From: Neomoorella stamsii
GTDB lineage: Bacteria > Bacillota > DSM-521 > Neomoorellales > Neomoorellaceae
Assembly: GCF_002995805.1 (NCBI RefSeq)
Contig: NZ_PVXL01000040.1
Span: forward strand, 62,001-126,000
DNA: 64,000 bases
Direction: 5' to 3'
In this document: piece by piece, positions 53,359 to 62,501 of the stretch
Layout of the letters: every line of letters starts with the position of its first letter
Position numbering within the stretch: the first letter of the stretch is position 1
Program-made: the position numbers and the translations under genes
Notes under the pieces: generated by a model
Database searches by the model: none
Told to the model about the DNA's origin: nothing
What the model saw: the letters and a program-made list of their open reading frames with translations, nothing else

Positions 53359-53844
53359 TTACCGGCTCCAGCGGGTAATGTTGTGTTCATAGTAGAGAAG
53401 GGGTTTTTTATCGCCGCTGACATTGGCCGCCGCGACCTGGCCGACAACAATCACATGATCGCCGCTTTGATAGTGACCAGAGACCTTACACTCCAGGTTA
53501 GCCAGGGCGTCTTTTACCCTGGGAGTGGCAACCACCGCCGCCGGTTCGGTAGCCAGACCAAGTTCCTTAATTTTATCCACGTTCCGCCCCGAATGGGTGC
53601 CGCAGAAGACGGCAATATTCTCCTGGTCCTCGGCCAGGATGGAAAGAACAAACTCCCCGGCAGCATCCAACAGTTCCAACACATAGCGATCGGGGTGCAG
53701 GGCCACCATTACTTGGGGCGGGTTGGAGGATTCCTGGGTAAACCAGGCCACGGTGGTCAGGTCGTGCTTCTCCCCGTGTTTAACGCCTACCAGTCCGCAG
53801 GGGCAGGCAATTTTACCCAGGGCACGGGTAATATCGCTGCTCAT
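53359..53844 (-). CDS. Flavin reductase-like protein
   Basis: 161 residues of the FMN-binding split-barrel (Flavin_Reduct) family: [42 protein letters not shown] and [16 protein letters not shown]. It probably binds FMN and uses NAD(P)H; partner unknown. A cysteine in the first strand (CPCG) is typical for anaerobe versions. It lies 5 bases before the DUF6485 frame and is cotranscribed. Confidence 0.88.
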   Translation of the reverse strand: MSSDITRALGKIACPCGLVGVKHGEKHDLTTVAWFTQESSNPPQVMVALHPDRYVLELLDAAGEFVLSILAEDQENIAVFCGTHSGRNVDKIKELGLATEPAAVVATPRVKDALANLECKVSGHYQSGDHVIVVGQVAAANVSGDKKPLLYYEHNITRWSR

Positions 53845-53886
53845 AACGGTTCAACTCCTTCCTGCCAAGGAAAAGTTTCCTAACGT

Positions 53887-54657
53887 TTATATTTTAGCTG
53901 AAAACAGGTCGGGAGGCAACGTTGGCGGGTTTAATTCCCGCAGCTTGCCGATTTCTTCCGCCGTCAATTCCCGGTACTCCCCGGGTTTTAATTGTTCGTC
54001 CAGCACCAAAGACCCCATGGCAATCCGCTTGAGATAGGTTACTTTCTTGCCTAGAGCAGCAAACATACGTTTTACCTGGTGATATTTTCCTTCATAAATG
54101 GTGAGTTCAACCTCTGCTTCCGGTCCGGGGCAGAGAATCTTTAACTCACCCGGCATGGTACGGTAACCGTCATCTAAGATTATCCCCTGGCGAAACGCTT
54201 CCACATCTATTTCTGTAACCATTCCACAAACCACGGCATAATACGTTTTTGGCACATGTTTTTTGGGTGACAGGAGCTGATGGGCCAGCTTGCCGTCATT
54301 GGTAAGTAAAAGCAATCCCTCGGCGTCTTTGTCTAAACGCCCGACAGGAAATGGATGAAAGGCGCGATACCGGGGAGGGAGCAGGTCAACTACTACTTTC
54401 GCCAATCTATCTTCAGTGGCAGACAGGACACCCTGCGGCTTATTTAACATTAAATAGATGTACTGTCTATACTCTAAGGGTTCGCCGTCCACGTCAATGT
54501 GATCACGGCCGGGGATAACATGTAATCCCGGCTCTCTGGCCAACTCGCCGTTGACCTGCACTCGTTTTTCTTTAATCAGCTTCTTAATCTCTTTACGCGT
54601 ACCAAACCCCATGTGGGTCAGCAATTTATCCAGGCGCTGCCGCTCTTTTACCGCCAT
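53887..54657 (-). CDS. 16S/23S rRNA pseudouridine synthase, RsuA/RluB family
   Basis: 256 residues. N-terminal S4 RNA-binding domain (RLDKLLTHMGFGTRKEIKKL), GLHVIPGRDHI, then the catalytic segment FPVGRLDKDAEGLLLLTNDG with the active Asp, and ITIYEGKYHQVKRMFAALG-type LTIYEGKYHQVKRMF. The specificity (RsuA-like for 16S or RluB for 23S) is not clear from sequence. It follows the truD gene in the same direction. Confidence 0.93.
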   Translation of the reverse strand: MAVKERQRLDKLLTHMGFGTRKEIKKLIKEKRVQVNGELAREPGLHVIPGRDHIDVDGEPLEYRQYIYLMLNKPQGVLSATEDRLAKVVVDLLPPRYRAFHPFPVGRLDKDAEGLLLLTNDGKLAHQLLSPKKHVPKTYYAVVCGMVTEIDVEAFRQGIILDDGYRTMPGELKILCPGPEAEVELTIYEGKYHQVKRMFAALGKKVTYLKRIAMGSLVLDEQLKPGEYRELTAEEIGKLRELNPPTLPPDLFSAKI

Positions 54658-54703
54658 TTTTCTTACCTCACCGCTGTTTCCTAAACGCTGGCTATGCCAG
54701 TCA

Positions 54704-55864
54704 TCATGGCATGGTCAGCCTCTTGATAAGCATTGTACCGTAGCTCCCCCGCGGCAGTTTGAAAAAAAGGCGGATTTTCTGCCTGCCGGGGTAAAGGTCA
54801 TCAGGCTCCGCGGGCTGCAAATGAAAATCGCCGGGAAAAACTACGGCTTCCCTGGGCGTCGACTTAAAAAAGGCCTGCCGGACTTTACGCAGGTTGAAAC
54901 TGCTGCGCTTGATACCTCTTTCCTCCATGATGGCCACAAAGAGCTGCTCGGTGCGGGCATCGGGAAACTCCATGCGGCTGGCAGCCAGCGGCAAGAAAAG
55001 GGACTTCAAACAGGCAAGCTCTTTTCTTTCCAGGCGCCGGTAAAAAAGGTAGGGCCCGGCTACTCCGGGTACGGCCACAAGATCAAGCCCCAGATCCTGC
55101 AAAATCCTTCTTAAAAGCTCGTTAAAGAGAAAACTCTGGTAGGCCGAAAAAAGTAGCGAAAGCTCTTCTCCGGGGATCATCTGCAAAGCCTCTATGTAGG
55201 CCTTTGGTTTCTCTGCGAGCAAGGAAAACATTCTACTTTCCATGGTGGTTTTAGCCCGAGAAAGGCAGGTCGCCCAGTCACCCCAGTGCTCGCGGAAAAA
55301 GAGCTTGCGTTCCCTGGCTTCTTTTTTTTCTTCCGGGTAAATACCGGTAAGGTAGATCTGCAGGCTGCCGTTATAGTGCCTCTTCAGCAGCCTTTCGGCC
55401 ATGAGGCCCATCTGGCGGTCCATGCTGCCGAAACGCTGGTCGTCGTAGTAATTAGGATAGCCGAAACCCCGCACCTCATCAACCCGGCGGGTGATGCGGG
55501 ATACCTCTGCTGCGCTGAGGGCGCGGAGGGTGATGGCAAACTCGTTTCCCTCCAGGAGGTCGGGCCCCATGGGCCGGTCCATATAGCCAATGCTCCGCAA
55601 GGAAAAGTTTTTGTCTTCAGAGGTTAAATCAGCGGGATGCTTTACCGTAACGTATTGATAGGTATGGGCATGCCTGTCCTTCAAGCCCCCGTAAGCAAAA
55701 AGGCGGTAGGGAAGGTCATGGGCCCTGGCAAGGCGTATTAAAAGATCAATGGTATTCCAGCCCTTCTTTTCCAAAAGGTACAACCGGTAAGGACCCTTTT
55801 CCCGGGCAGGGAGGCGGGCCAGTTCCCTTACCACGAAATCCTCGGGGGTCACCTTTAATTTCAT
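54704..55864 (-). CDS. truD: tRNA pseudouridine(13) synthase TruD
   Basis: 386 residues. KVTPEDFVVREL at the N terminus, catalytic Asp in YGGLKDRHAHTYQYVTV, and the family's GFPNYYDDQRFGS-type GYPNYYDDQRFGSM. The C-terminal TRUD insert domain is present. Unusual in Firmicutes, where TruD is patchy; TruD is commoner in proteobacteria and archaea. Confidence 0.93.
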   Translation of the reverse strand: MKLKVTPEDFVVRELARLPAREKGPYRLYLLEKKGWNTIDLLIRLARAHDLPYRLFAYGGLKDRHAHTYQYVTVKHPADLTSEDKNFSLRSIGYMDRPMGPDLLEGNEFAITLRALSAAEVSRITRRVDEVRGFGYPNYYDDQRFGSMDRQMGLMAERLLKRHYNGSLQIYLTGIYPEEKKEARERKLFFREHWGDWATCLSRAKTTMESRMFSLLAEKPKAYIEALQMIPGEELSLLFSAYQSFLFNELLRRILQDLGLDLVAVPGVAGPYLFYRRLERKELACLKSLFLPLAASRMEFPDARTEQLFVAIMEERGIKRSSFNLRKVRQAFFKSTPREAVVFPGDFHLQPAEPDDLYPGRQKIRLFFKLPRGSYGTMLIKRLTMP

Positions 55865-56012
55865 AGCCTTACTCCTTATGCCTGTTTATCGCCTCCTTAA
55901 TATGTACCACAATCCCTACCGCTTTGCAAATGTGCCGGACCGAAAACCAGAGTCGGGACACCATTATTACCACTTCCTGTATCTTAAAGCACCAATATTT
56001 AAAAAATTATCC

Positions 56013-56041
56013 TTGCTCCCTAATACCTTCTCAGGTAAAAT
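56013..56041 (+). promoter_or_regulatory. Promoter of the cupin gene
   Basis: TTGCTC (56013-56018), 17-base spacer, TAAAAT (56036-56041), 49 bases before the ATG. Confidence 0.6.
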
Positions 56042-56090
56042 AAAGAAAAAGCTGGTAGATAATATAATTTTGCAAAGGAGGATATATTGC

Positions 56091-56444
56091 ATGATAAGAA
56101 GAGCTCAGGAAATGAAAGAGGAAATAATTACCGGTTTAAGAGGTGGCAAAGGTAACGTCGCAATGGTTCATATACTAGAAGAAAGCAAAAATGAGTTCAA
56201 TGGCAAGGGACGACTATTTGCCCGGTTAACCCTTAAACCTGGTGCATCAATCGGCTGGCACCAACATAGCGGCGATTCAGAAGCTTATTACATACTTAGC
56301 GGCCAGGGAATAGTAAATGACAACGGGACGGAATCTATAATTAAGGCAGGCGATATGGTTCTAACAAAAAATGGTGAATATCACTCGATAATCAATAACG
56401 GTGAAGAAGATCTGGTTTTCATCGCGTTAATTTTGTTCGCATAA
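56091..56444 (+). CDS. Small cupin-domain protein
   Basis: 117 residues. One cupin barrel with metal ligands in GWHQHSGDSEAYYILSGQG (His, His, Glu) and the second His in NGEYHSIIN. ATG 56091 has AAAGGAGG upstream. Single-cupin proteins of this size are often sugar isomerase-like or regulatory; no substrate can be named. Monocistronic, at the left edge of the degraded island. Confidence 0.88.
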   Translation: MIRRAQEMKEEIITGLRGGKGNVAMVHILEESKNEFNGKGRLFARLTLKPGASIGWHQHSGDSEAYYILSGQGIVNDNGTESIIKAGDMVLTKNGEYHSIINNGEEDLVFIALILFA

Positions 56445-56661
56445 CTGCCCTTGATACCGGAGCCCCGACCCATCAAAGTAAAGAGTTCGTTGCGGGACTC
56501 CGGGCTAATGTATTTGCCGCCGCCCGGCCTCAGTTTCGCGCTGCAGGCGCGCCAGCACGGCAACGACCCGGAGCTCGCTTTTGCCCACCTTCATGCTGTC
56601 CGCCAGGCGGCTGGCGGCATCTGGAATAGACTTTCTCGTCTTGAAAGGGGGTACGAAACAG

Positions 56662-57102
56662 GTGGATACCTTGGTGCAGGAGGCAGCTTTAACTTACGAT
56701 ACCGGCAAGCTCTTACCGCCAGGCAAAATGACTTTCGAGGAGTTCCTGGCATGGTGCGACGAGGACACCTGGGCAGAGTGGGTGGACGGGGAGGTCGTGG
56801 TCTTGGCGCCAGCAGCGAGAAAGCACCAGGACGTTAAGGGTTTCTTATATAGCTTTATACGTGAGTTCTTATATTACAAAAAAACTGGACGAATTCTGGA
56901 TGCCCCCTTCCTGGTGCGACTGCCGGAAACCTTACGCCGGGGGCGCGAGCCCGACCTCCTTTACGTCAGTAACAAAAGGATCCACCTTTTAAAAGAAACC
57001 TACATGGACGGCGCTCCCGATTTGATCGTTGAGATTACTTCTCCCGAAAGCCTAGCCCGGAACAGGGGCGCTGCGGTCATGCAGGCCCGCCATTTCATTT
57101 AA
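56662..57102 (+). pseudogene. Uma2-family endonuclease, C-terminally truncated (copy 1)
   Basis: Starts at a GTG with GAAAGGGGG upstream. The core KMTFEEFLAWCDEDTWAEWVDGEV, RKHQDVKGFLYSFIREFL, REPDLLYVS and APDLIVEITSPESLARNRG is normal for the PD-(D/E)XK Uma2 family (segments quoted separately). The protein then leaves the family and stops after 13 foreign residues; the last 40-50 residues, including EYWIIDP, are missing. A second, differently broken copy at 59135-59384 still has that end. The junction at about 57.06 kb joins a reversed ATPase fragment. Confidence 0.75.
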
Positions 57103-57567
57103 ACGGGTTTTACCATGGGCAATAGCCCTCAGCACAGCAAAATAATTGGCCGGTTCCCGCAGTTCCTGCATAAGAAGAAAACGAGGTTCTTCATAAAGGA
57201 AAGTGCCCCGGCGTAACACCCGGCGGGCAATGCCGGCAAAAAGATCATCTTCATCCATAAATTCCAGCAGGTATGCCGGTACTCCACCGAGCACGGCGTA
57301 GGCTTCCACAAGCCATAGAGAATCCCTCCCCGGGAAAAAGCCAGCAATATTGTGAAAATGCAGGGGCTCAATCAGGTATTGCCCGGTGCGCCTGCCATAG
57401 AGAGCACTTTTATATCCCAGAACCCCCCTCTCCATCACCTCCACATAGGAACCACACAAAATACATATTACCCCAGTATTCCTCAATCCCTCGTCCCAGA
57501 CTTTCTGCAAAATGGAAGGAATAGCCGGATTGGTTTCCATAAGATAGGGAAATTTATCCAGCACCAC
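57052..57567 (-). pseudogene. Archaeal-type (PF01637/DUF234) ATPase, middle fragment
   Basis: 171 residues that match the central part of archaeal-type ATPases: the Walker B LDKFPYL, GVICILCGSYVEVMERGVLG (sensor region), YGRRTGQYLIEPLHFHNIAGFFP, GGVPAYLLEF and ARRVLRRGTFLYEEPRFLL (each a separate stretch). The Walker A domain is missing and the end is cut at the Uma2 junction (57.06 kb). A separate N-terminal piece of this family lies at 62502-62618. Confidence 0.75.
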
Positions 57568-58181
57568 GAACTAAGGTCAACATATCTAGTGTTGGTATCA
57601 ATATAGTTTTCTTGCTGCAACTTATCTTCCTCGATGTGTATATACCTTATAATTTCTTTCGGGAATCTTTCACAAAAATCTTTCACAATTCGCTCACTAA
57701 CATGGAATGGAGCCTTGTAATCTCCGTAACGGTCGATAAAGGCGTGTGGTTCAGAAAGAAGTTCTTCTCTCCTAAGGCCCAATTTGCAAACCGATTCTTC
57801 AAATTCACTAATGATTATTAGGTTTTTCTCTATTGCCTTCCACCCGAAGAAGATAAGCTCCTCGCCAAACAATTCGGCGATAGCCCCGAATACTTCTCCA
57901 GCAGCCTTATATATAATTGACCCTTGGACATCACCGGAAGCTGTTACCGCATTCAATAGCCTCCGTTCGTCATCACAGAATGCATTTGCTTCCTCCCATG
58001 GAGCGACTAGTCGACTTTTGGGGACCCACTCTTCGAAGCCCTCGTATTCACCATCGAGGTAGCGGATTCGCCCCTTTTGTGATCGCGGTGGCCCCTCTTT
58101 TACAACTATTACAGGCACAACTGGTTCACCTAGCATTCGCGCACGTTCTCGATAAGCATATCGCTGTCCTACGATTGCCAT
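57483..58181 (-). CDS. Unrecognised protein next to the BrxF-like gene, with a read-through tail
   Basis: 232 residues from the ATG at 58181 (GGGGGT upstream). An N-terminal small domain (KGRIRYLDGEYEGFEEWVP) looks like an SH3- or chromo-type beta barrel, then a helical region. The last about 27 residues (from WCWINFPILW) are another-frame translation of the ATPase fragment, so the true C terminus was lost at about 57.57 kb. It follows the BrxF-like gene by about 70 bases. Not recognised; a role in the same defence system is inferred. Confidence 0.6.
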   Translation of the reverse strand: MAIVGQRYAYRERARMLGEPVVPVIVVKEGPPRSQKGRIRYLDGEYEGFEEWVPKSRLVAPWEEANAFCDDERRLLNAVTASGDVQGSIIYKAAGEVFGAIAELFGEELIFFGWKAIEKNLIIISEFEESVCKLGLRREELLSEPHAFIDRYGDYKAPFHVSERIVKDFCERFPKEIIRYIHIEEDKLQQENYIDTNTRYVDLSSWCWINFPILWKPIRLFLPFCRKSGTRD

Positions 58182-58251
58182 CTGGTTACCCCCAATCTTC
58201 TCCAACATTAGAAGTGCTGTGAGAAACCCTTCAAACTACAGTTACCCGCAG

Positions 58252-58638
58252 TTAAAGTGTACGACCTTCAAATTTTCCACTCCATGCAGCCACAATGGTC
58301 CGGGTGCGGCTGATGTGTTGAAGCAGGCGTAAAGGGTCCTGCTGGAGAGCAGGGTCAAAGAGTATCTCAATGTTATCCAGTAAAACAGTGTCTCCCACCG
58401 TATCATCAATAATTGCTTCGACGATTCTTGGCAACCGCAACGTCCGTATCCGGTGGGGGTATTCAAGCAGCTTCTGGCTAAGGACAAGGCTCAAATTAAT
58501 ATATGGGCAGCCGGCGTCCTGGGCTAATTGAAGAAGAATTTGGGTCTTTCCGGAATGAAACGGTCCCACGATTAGTAGTAAGCGGTAATATCTTGACCGG
58601 GCTGCCTCTATCTGTTTTCTAAGTTCATCTGTTCTCAT
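58252..58638 (-). CDS. BrxF-like P-loop protein, orphan
   Basis: 128 residues. Walker A VGPFHSGKTQILLQLA lies near residue 24; VLLDNIEILFDPALQQDPLRLLQ and RTRTIVAAWSGKFEG resemble BrxF of type 3 BREX phage-defence systems. The usual last 15 or so residues are absent. In complete systems brxF is followed by brxC, a methyltransferase, a helicase and pglZ; none is here. A GTG at 58653 is also in frame. Confidence 0.65.
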   Translation of the reverse strand: MRTDELRKQIEAARSRYYRLLLIVGPFHSGKTQILLQLAQDAGCPYINLSLVLSQKLLEYPHRIRTLRLPRIVEAIIDDTVGDTVLLDNIEILFDPALQQDPLRLLQHISRTRTIVAAWSGKFEGRTL

Positions 58639-58697
58639 GGCTATTTTTAACACCAGCCTTTGTCCTGGACAGGTTAACTTTCATTGGCATGTCGCAA

Positions 58698-58829
58698 TTA
58701 ATTCTTTTTACCGGCAGGCATAATTATTGCTTTTTCCAGGACAACCTTCCCATCCGGTTCAACCTTGAGCAAAACCCGGTCACCCTCTTCCAGATCAAGG
58801 GCAGCCCGTATTTCTTTCGGCAACGTCAT
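58698..58829 (-). pseudogene. AbrB/SpoVT-type antitoxin fragment
   Basis: 43 residues from the ATG at 58829: MTLPKEIRAALDLEEGDRVL, then VEPDGKVVLEKA. The frame just upstream codes KGPKGQ, the usual lead-in of a swapped-hairpin AbrB domain, but is closed by a stop a few codons further, so the normal start is lost. No toxin partner is adjacent. The 305 bases to the right (58830-59134) hold no other gene. Confidence 0.55.
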
Positions 58830-59134
58830 CTGGCCTTTTGGTCCTTTAAAAAACTACCTCCAGTAAACCTGAATTATGGGTATAGTAACCATTTTGATAA
58901 AACTCAACCTAAATCCTGCTGAAAACGGCAGGTGTTGCTGCAGTTAGAAAGATAGAAACATCCTTAAAGTCATTATATAGAGCGAGTTGGAATCCATGCG
59001 CTGTTCATAAGTTCTAGTTTGTAGGGATTTCGTTATAAGACTGGCTGAAATAAAAAGCATTGTATGATATACTAAAGGCCAGGAGGGTATTTTCTGGAAT
59101 AGAATTTCCGGTTCTGAAAGGGAGTACGAAACAG

Positions 59135-59384
59135 GTGGATGCCGTGGTCCGGGAGGCAGCTTTAACTTACGATACCTGCAAGCTCTAACTGCCAGGCAAA
59201 ATGACTTTCGAGGAATTCCTGGCCTGGTGCGACGAGGACACCTGTGGAGTACGAAGTTGCCGGCGTCAGGGAATACTGGATCATTGACCCCGACCGGCAG
59301 CAGGCGGAATTTTATCGTCTGGGAGATAATGGCCGTTACCACACCGTAGCACTTAACGCCAGCGGAATTTACCGGCCAAGTTAA
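59135..59384 (+). pseudogene. Uma2-family remnant with internal deletion (copy 2)
   Basis: A near duplicate of copy 1: GTG start after AAAGGGAGTACGAAACAG, EAALTYDTCKL, then TAA in place of a TTA codon, then KMTFEEFLAWCDEDTC. There it jumps to the C-terminal part EYEVAGVREYWIIDPDRQQ, FYRLGDNGRYHTVALN and a stop at 59384. The middle (about 100 residues) is deleted. Together copies 1 and 2 would give one complete Uma2 protein. Confidence 0.75.
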
Positions 59385-59615
59385 TCCCACAGTTTTGAGT
59401 TAAAATTGTATGGTTATTCCGGGACCCTCCCCCGGCAGCAATAGCCTGCCTTAAGGATAAAGGATTTTTTCCTAAACTGTACATACCTAAGGTGTTCTTT
59501 ATTTTCAGGCAGTGGTTATAATATTAACCAGGGTAGAAATTTATATGGAACTTTATGGTTATTACATCCAAAATTCCAGATAAATGTAAATTTATAACAT
59601 TAGCGAGGGTACCTT

Positions 59616-60868
59616 ATGATAACTTTGATTGAAGTATTAAATTTCCGCTGCTTGAGGTATATCAAGCAACCTCTCGGCCCTTTTCACGTTTTAATCGGCC
59701 CTAACGCCAGCGGGAAAACTACGTTCCTGGACGTAATCTCCTTTCTGGGCAGCCTTGTTTCGGAAGGCCTGGATGCCGCAGTGGGCGAAAGAACGAAAAA
59801 TTTTCAAGACATGGTCTGGATGCGAAACAGGAATAGTCTTGAACTGGCCATCGAGGCCAGAATTCCTTCAGATCGACGGGCACAACTGGGCAAACAGCCC
59901 TATGACTCCGTACGCTATGAAGTTAAGGTGGGGAATGAGCATGGCGAAACGGAAATACTTGCTGAAAAGGTTTTGTTAAAAAAGCAACGCCAATTCCTTA
60001 TAAAGAAAGGACTTTGTTTCCTGATTATATTGAGCCGCCGCAAACAATTCTAACACCTAAAGGAAAAAAATACGGCCGTACCGTTGTTAACAAAGTTTAT
60101 GGGGGAAATGATAATTATTATTCTGAAGTCTACTCTGAACCCGGCAAGGGATGGTCGCCTGCATTTAAGCTGGGTACACGTAAATCAGCCCTGGGAAACC
60201 TACCTGAGGATGAATCCAAGTTTCCTGTAGCGACCTGGTTAAAAGGCTTATTGACAGAAGGTGTGCAACAGTTTATCCTGAACAGTATGCTTTTGCGTAA
60301 AGCCAGTCCTCCCGGGCAGGTGCGTGGATTCAAACCGGATGGTTCCAACCTGCCCTGGGTGGTGACCAATCTGCGGGAGAAAGCACCTGAAAAGTTTAAA
60401 GACTGGATCGCCCACCTGCAGACAGCGCTCCCGGACCTGGAAGACATTCAGACCATAGTGAGGGAAGACGACAAACATTGCTACCTGGTGCTGGTTTATC
60501 GTGGCGGTTTAAACGTACCGTCATGGATGGCGTCGGATGAAACGCTGCGCCTCCTGGCGCTTACACTACCGGCTTACCTACCTGATTTTAAGGGCATTTA
60601 CTTGATTGAAGAACCGGAAAATGGCATTCACCCCAGGGCAGTGGAAACCATGTTCCAGTCCCTGTCTTCCGTTTACAATGCTCAAATCCTTCTGGCCACC
60701 CATTCTCCGGTTATTTTAAGCCTGGCTGAACCAAAGAAAATTCTTTGCTTCGCCAGGACCGCCGAAGGCGCCACCGATATCGTCTTGGGCAGCGAACACC
60801 CGGCGTTGAAACATTGGCAGGGAGAAACCAACCTGGGTGTCCTTTTTGCCGGGGGTGTGCTTGGATGA
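59616..60868 (+). pseudogene. AAA-family (AAA_21/RecF-like) ATPase, single frameshift
   Basis: Walker A LIGPNASGKTTFLDVISFL lies at residues 27-45; late motifs YLIEEPENGIHPRAVETMF (Walker B) and ILLATHSPVILSL are in the second frame. The first frame ends at 60053 and the second is open from before 60014. Adding one G after 60005 (AAAG-G-AAAGG) restores I-K-E-R-T-L-F-P-D-Y across the join and gives one protein of about 417 residues. TATAAT lies at 59517-59522. Together with the next gene this is a two-gene module of the OLD/effector kind. A sequencing error is the alternative explanation. Confidence 0.8.
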
Positions 60869-61482
60869 TTAAGGACCTGGTGGTCCTCGTGGCCGATAAA
60901 AACATGGAGTACACAATTAAGGGGTTGCTGACACGCCCACAGTCACTAGGGATACGTCAACTAATCTATGATTGTTTCGTTCATCCCGAAAATGACCCCG
61001 GGTGTCTCTTGCGAGGACACGATTTTTTACGTTCTATAGCGAGTAACTATACTTATGCACTAGTAATGCTTGATCATAAGGGCTGCGGCCGCGAACGTCT
61101 ATCTAGAAAACAACTGGAAAAACAGATTGAAGAACGTCTGAGGCAATCCGGCTGTGGTGACCGGGCCGTAGCCATTGTTATCTCTCCGGAACTGGAAATA
61201 TGGGTGTGGAGTAATTCTCCCCATGTTAACCGGATAATCGGGTGGACCGGCAGAGAAACGGATTTAAGGTCCTGGTTGATCCAGGAGGGTTTTTCAGAAG
61301 ATCGCAAGGGAAAACCAAATCGACCGAAAGAGGCCTTTGAACGGGCTTTGAAACTAACCGGGAAGGCTCGTTCTTCTTCATTGTATTATCAATTAGCCAT
61401 ATCTGTAAGCCTGGAAAGCTGCGCAAACCCGGCGTTTTTAAAGTTAAAAGCGACCCTGAAGAAATGGTTCTCCACAGAATGA
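60865..61482 (+). CDS. Partner protein of the AAA ATPase, possible defence effector
   Basis: 205 residues, ATG overlapping the ATPase stop as ATGA. It shows LVVLVADKNMEYTIKGLL, YDCFVHPENDPGCLLRGHDF, YALVMLDHKGCGRERLS and AIVISPELEIWVWSNS. Acidic residues at strand ends (VAD, MLDHKG, SPELE) suggest a TOPRIM-like nuclease fold. Genes of this type accompany AAA ATPases in defence islands, possibly including methylation-associated systems; the family name is not certain. It is intact although its ATPase is frameshifted. Confidence 0.65.
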   Translation: MIKDLVVLVADKNMEYTIKGLLTRPQSLGIRQLIYDCFVHPENDPGCLLRGHDFLRSIASNYTYALVMLDHKGCGRERLSRKQLEKQIEERLRQSGCGDRAVAIVISPELEIWVWSNSPHVNRIIGWTGRETDLRSWLIQEGFSEDRKGKPNRPKEAFERALKLTGKARSSSLYYQLAISVSLESCANPAFLKLKATLKKWFSTE

Positions 61483-61628
61483 GCATCAGACCTCTTAGGG
61501 TATCGAGGTTAGTTAATGTTCAGCCAGCTCGATTGGATGCGGCGGTGTCTCTGCTCTGGTGAAGCTTTCCGGTGCACGATTTTCTGTAAAATAAGAAACC
61601 TTACACCTGATAATCGGGGTGTGATATT

Positions 61629-62078
61629 GTGGTCAGATTGAGCCGCAAATTAGAAAAAATAACCCTTTCTCCCAAGCAATTAAAAAGCTTGGCGGATTTC
61701 GCCGGCAGGCAGGCGGAGGTCCTGGCCTTGTATTTATATGGCTCCTACGGTACGGAGTGGCAAACGGCACTATCGGATATTGATCTGGCTGTATTGCCAA
61801 TGCCGGAAACCTCGTGGGACTATAAGCGCGAATTGGAGCTGCTGTCCGAATTTTGCCATATTGGGCGGAGCGACGATATCAACGTGGTGAACCTGCATCG
61901 CGTTCCGGTGACCCTGCAAATGCGGGTATTAGAAACAGGGCGCCTCCTGTATGTTAAAGATGAAATACTCTTGGCCGATTTCAAGGAAGGGGTCATTCGC
62001 CGTTATTGTGATTTTGAACCCGACTTGAAGAACCTGTACCAGGATTTTGATGCTAGCCTGCGGGAGGAATTTCTGTGA
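61629..62078 (+). CDS. mntA: MntA-type nucleotidyltransferase antitoxin
   Basis: 149 residues. ALYLYGSYGTEWQTALSDIDLAV carries the GSx and DxD catalytic residues (Asp in SDIDLAV), at about residues 35-57. Known MntA proteins add AMP to a tyrosine of HepT to silence it. GTG start at 61629 after GGGGTGTGAT. Its stop overlaps the HepT start (GTGA). It would be active, though its target has an internal stop. Confidence 0.85.
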   Translation: MVRLSRKLEKITLSPKQLKSLADFAGRQAEVLALYLYGSYGTEWQTALSDIDLAVLPMPETSWDYKRELELLSEFCHIGRSDDINVVNLHRVPVTLQMRVLETGRLLYVKDEILLADFKEGVIRRYCDFEPDLKNLYQDFDASLREEFL

Positions 62079-62497
62079 CGGTTGATAGGGAAAAAATCCG
62101 CCAGAAGTTGCAGTTTATGCGACAAGAATTGAGGGAGCTAAAAAAGTTCCAAGGTATGGATTTAAGCTAGTTCCAATCAAATAGCTTGTACGAAGCCGCC
62201 GCCACAAGAATGCTGCAGGTAGCCATCGAAGCTATGCTGGACATTTGTGCTCATATTATCTCCAGAGAAGGGTGGGGATTACCTAAGTCCTACGTCGAAA
62301 CGGTTGAGCTGGCGGCCCACAACGGCTTGATACCGCAGCAGCTGGAAGATACCTATAAAGCCATGGCCCGCTTCCGCAACCGGGTAGTCCATCTTTATGA
62401 CGAAATTGATGCTGCTGAAATCTGGAATGTCATTCAGAACCATCTCGATGATTTTAGACCATTTATAGCTGCAGTAATACGGAGATACTTGAGTTAG
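62075..62497 (+). pseudogene. hepT: HepT-type toxin with an in-frame amber stop
   Basis: The frame begins MTVDREKIRQKLQFMRQE, reaches DLS, then TAG at 62168-62170, and continues in frame with FQSNSLYEAAATRMLQVAIE to the stop at 62497. The RX4HxY nuclease and AMP-acceptor motif RNRVVHLY near the C terminus is intact. A GAG-to-TAG change is the simplest cause. An internal start after the stop could give only a toxin lacking its first helix. Confidence 0.85.
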
Positions 62498-62501
62498 CCT
62501 G

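Noticed and set aside
53158-53883. Plus-strand frame of 241 codons across the flavin reductase
   Set aside because: It covers two recognisable minus-strand genes and has no domain of its own.
56445-56661. Possible gene end on the minus strand before the Uma2 copy
   Set aside because: A short helical-looking stretch (AVLARLQRETEAGRRQ) is visible, but the frame is brief and matches no family with confidence.
58944-59390. Minus-strand frame of 148 codons at the Uma2 remnant
   Set aside because: It reads antisense through the plus-strand Uma2 fragment, which explains its length.
47467-62170. Two in-frame TAG codons (47467-47469 and 62168-62170) as sites of pyrrolysine or other recoding
   Set aside because: Neither protein family carries a special residue there, no pyl genes or recoding element were seen, and other genes in the same region are plainly broken. 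Nonsense mutation is simpler.
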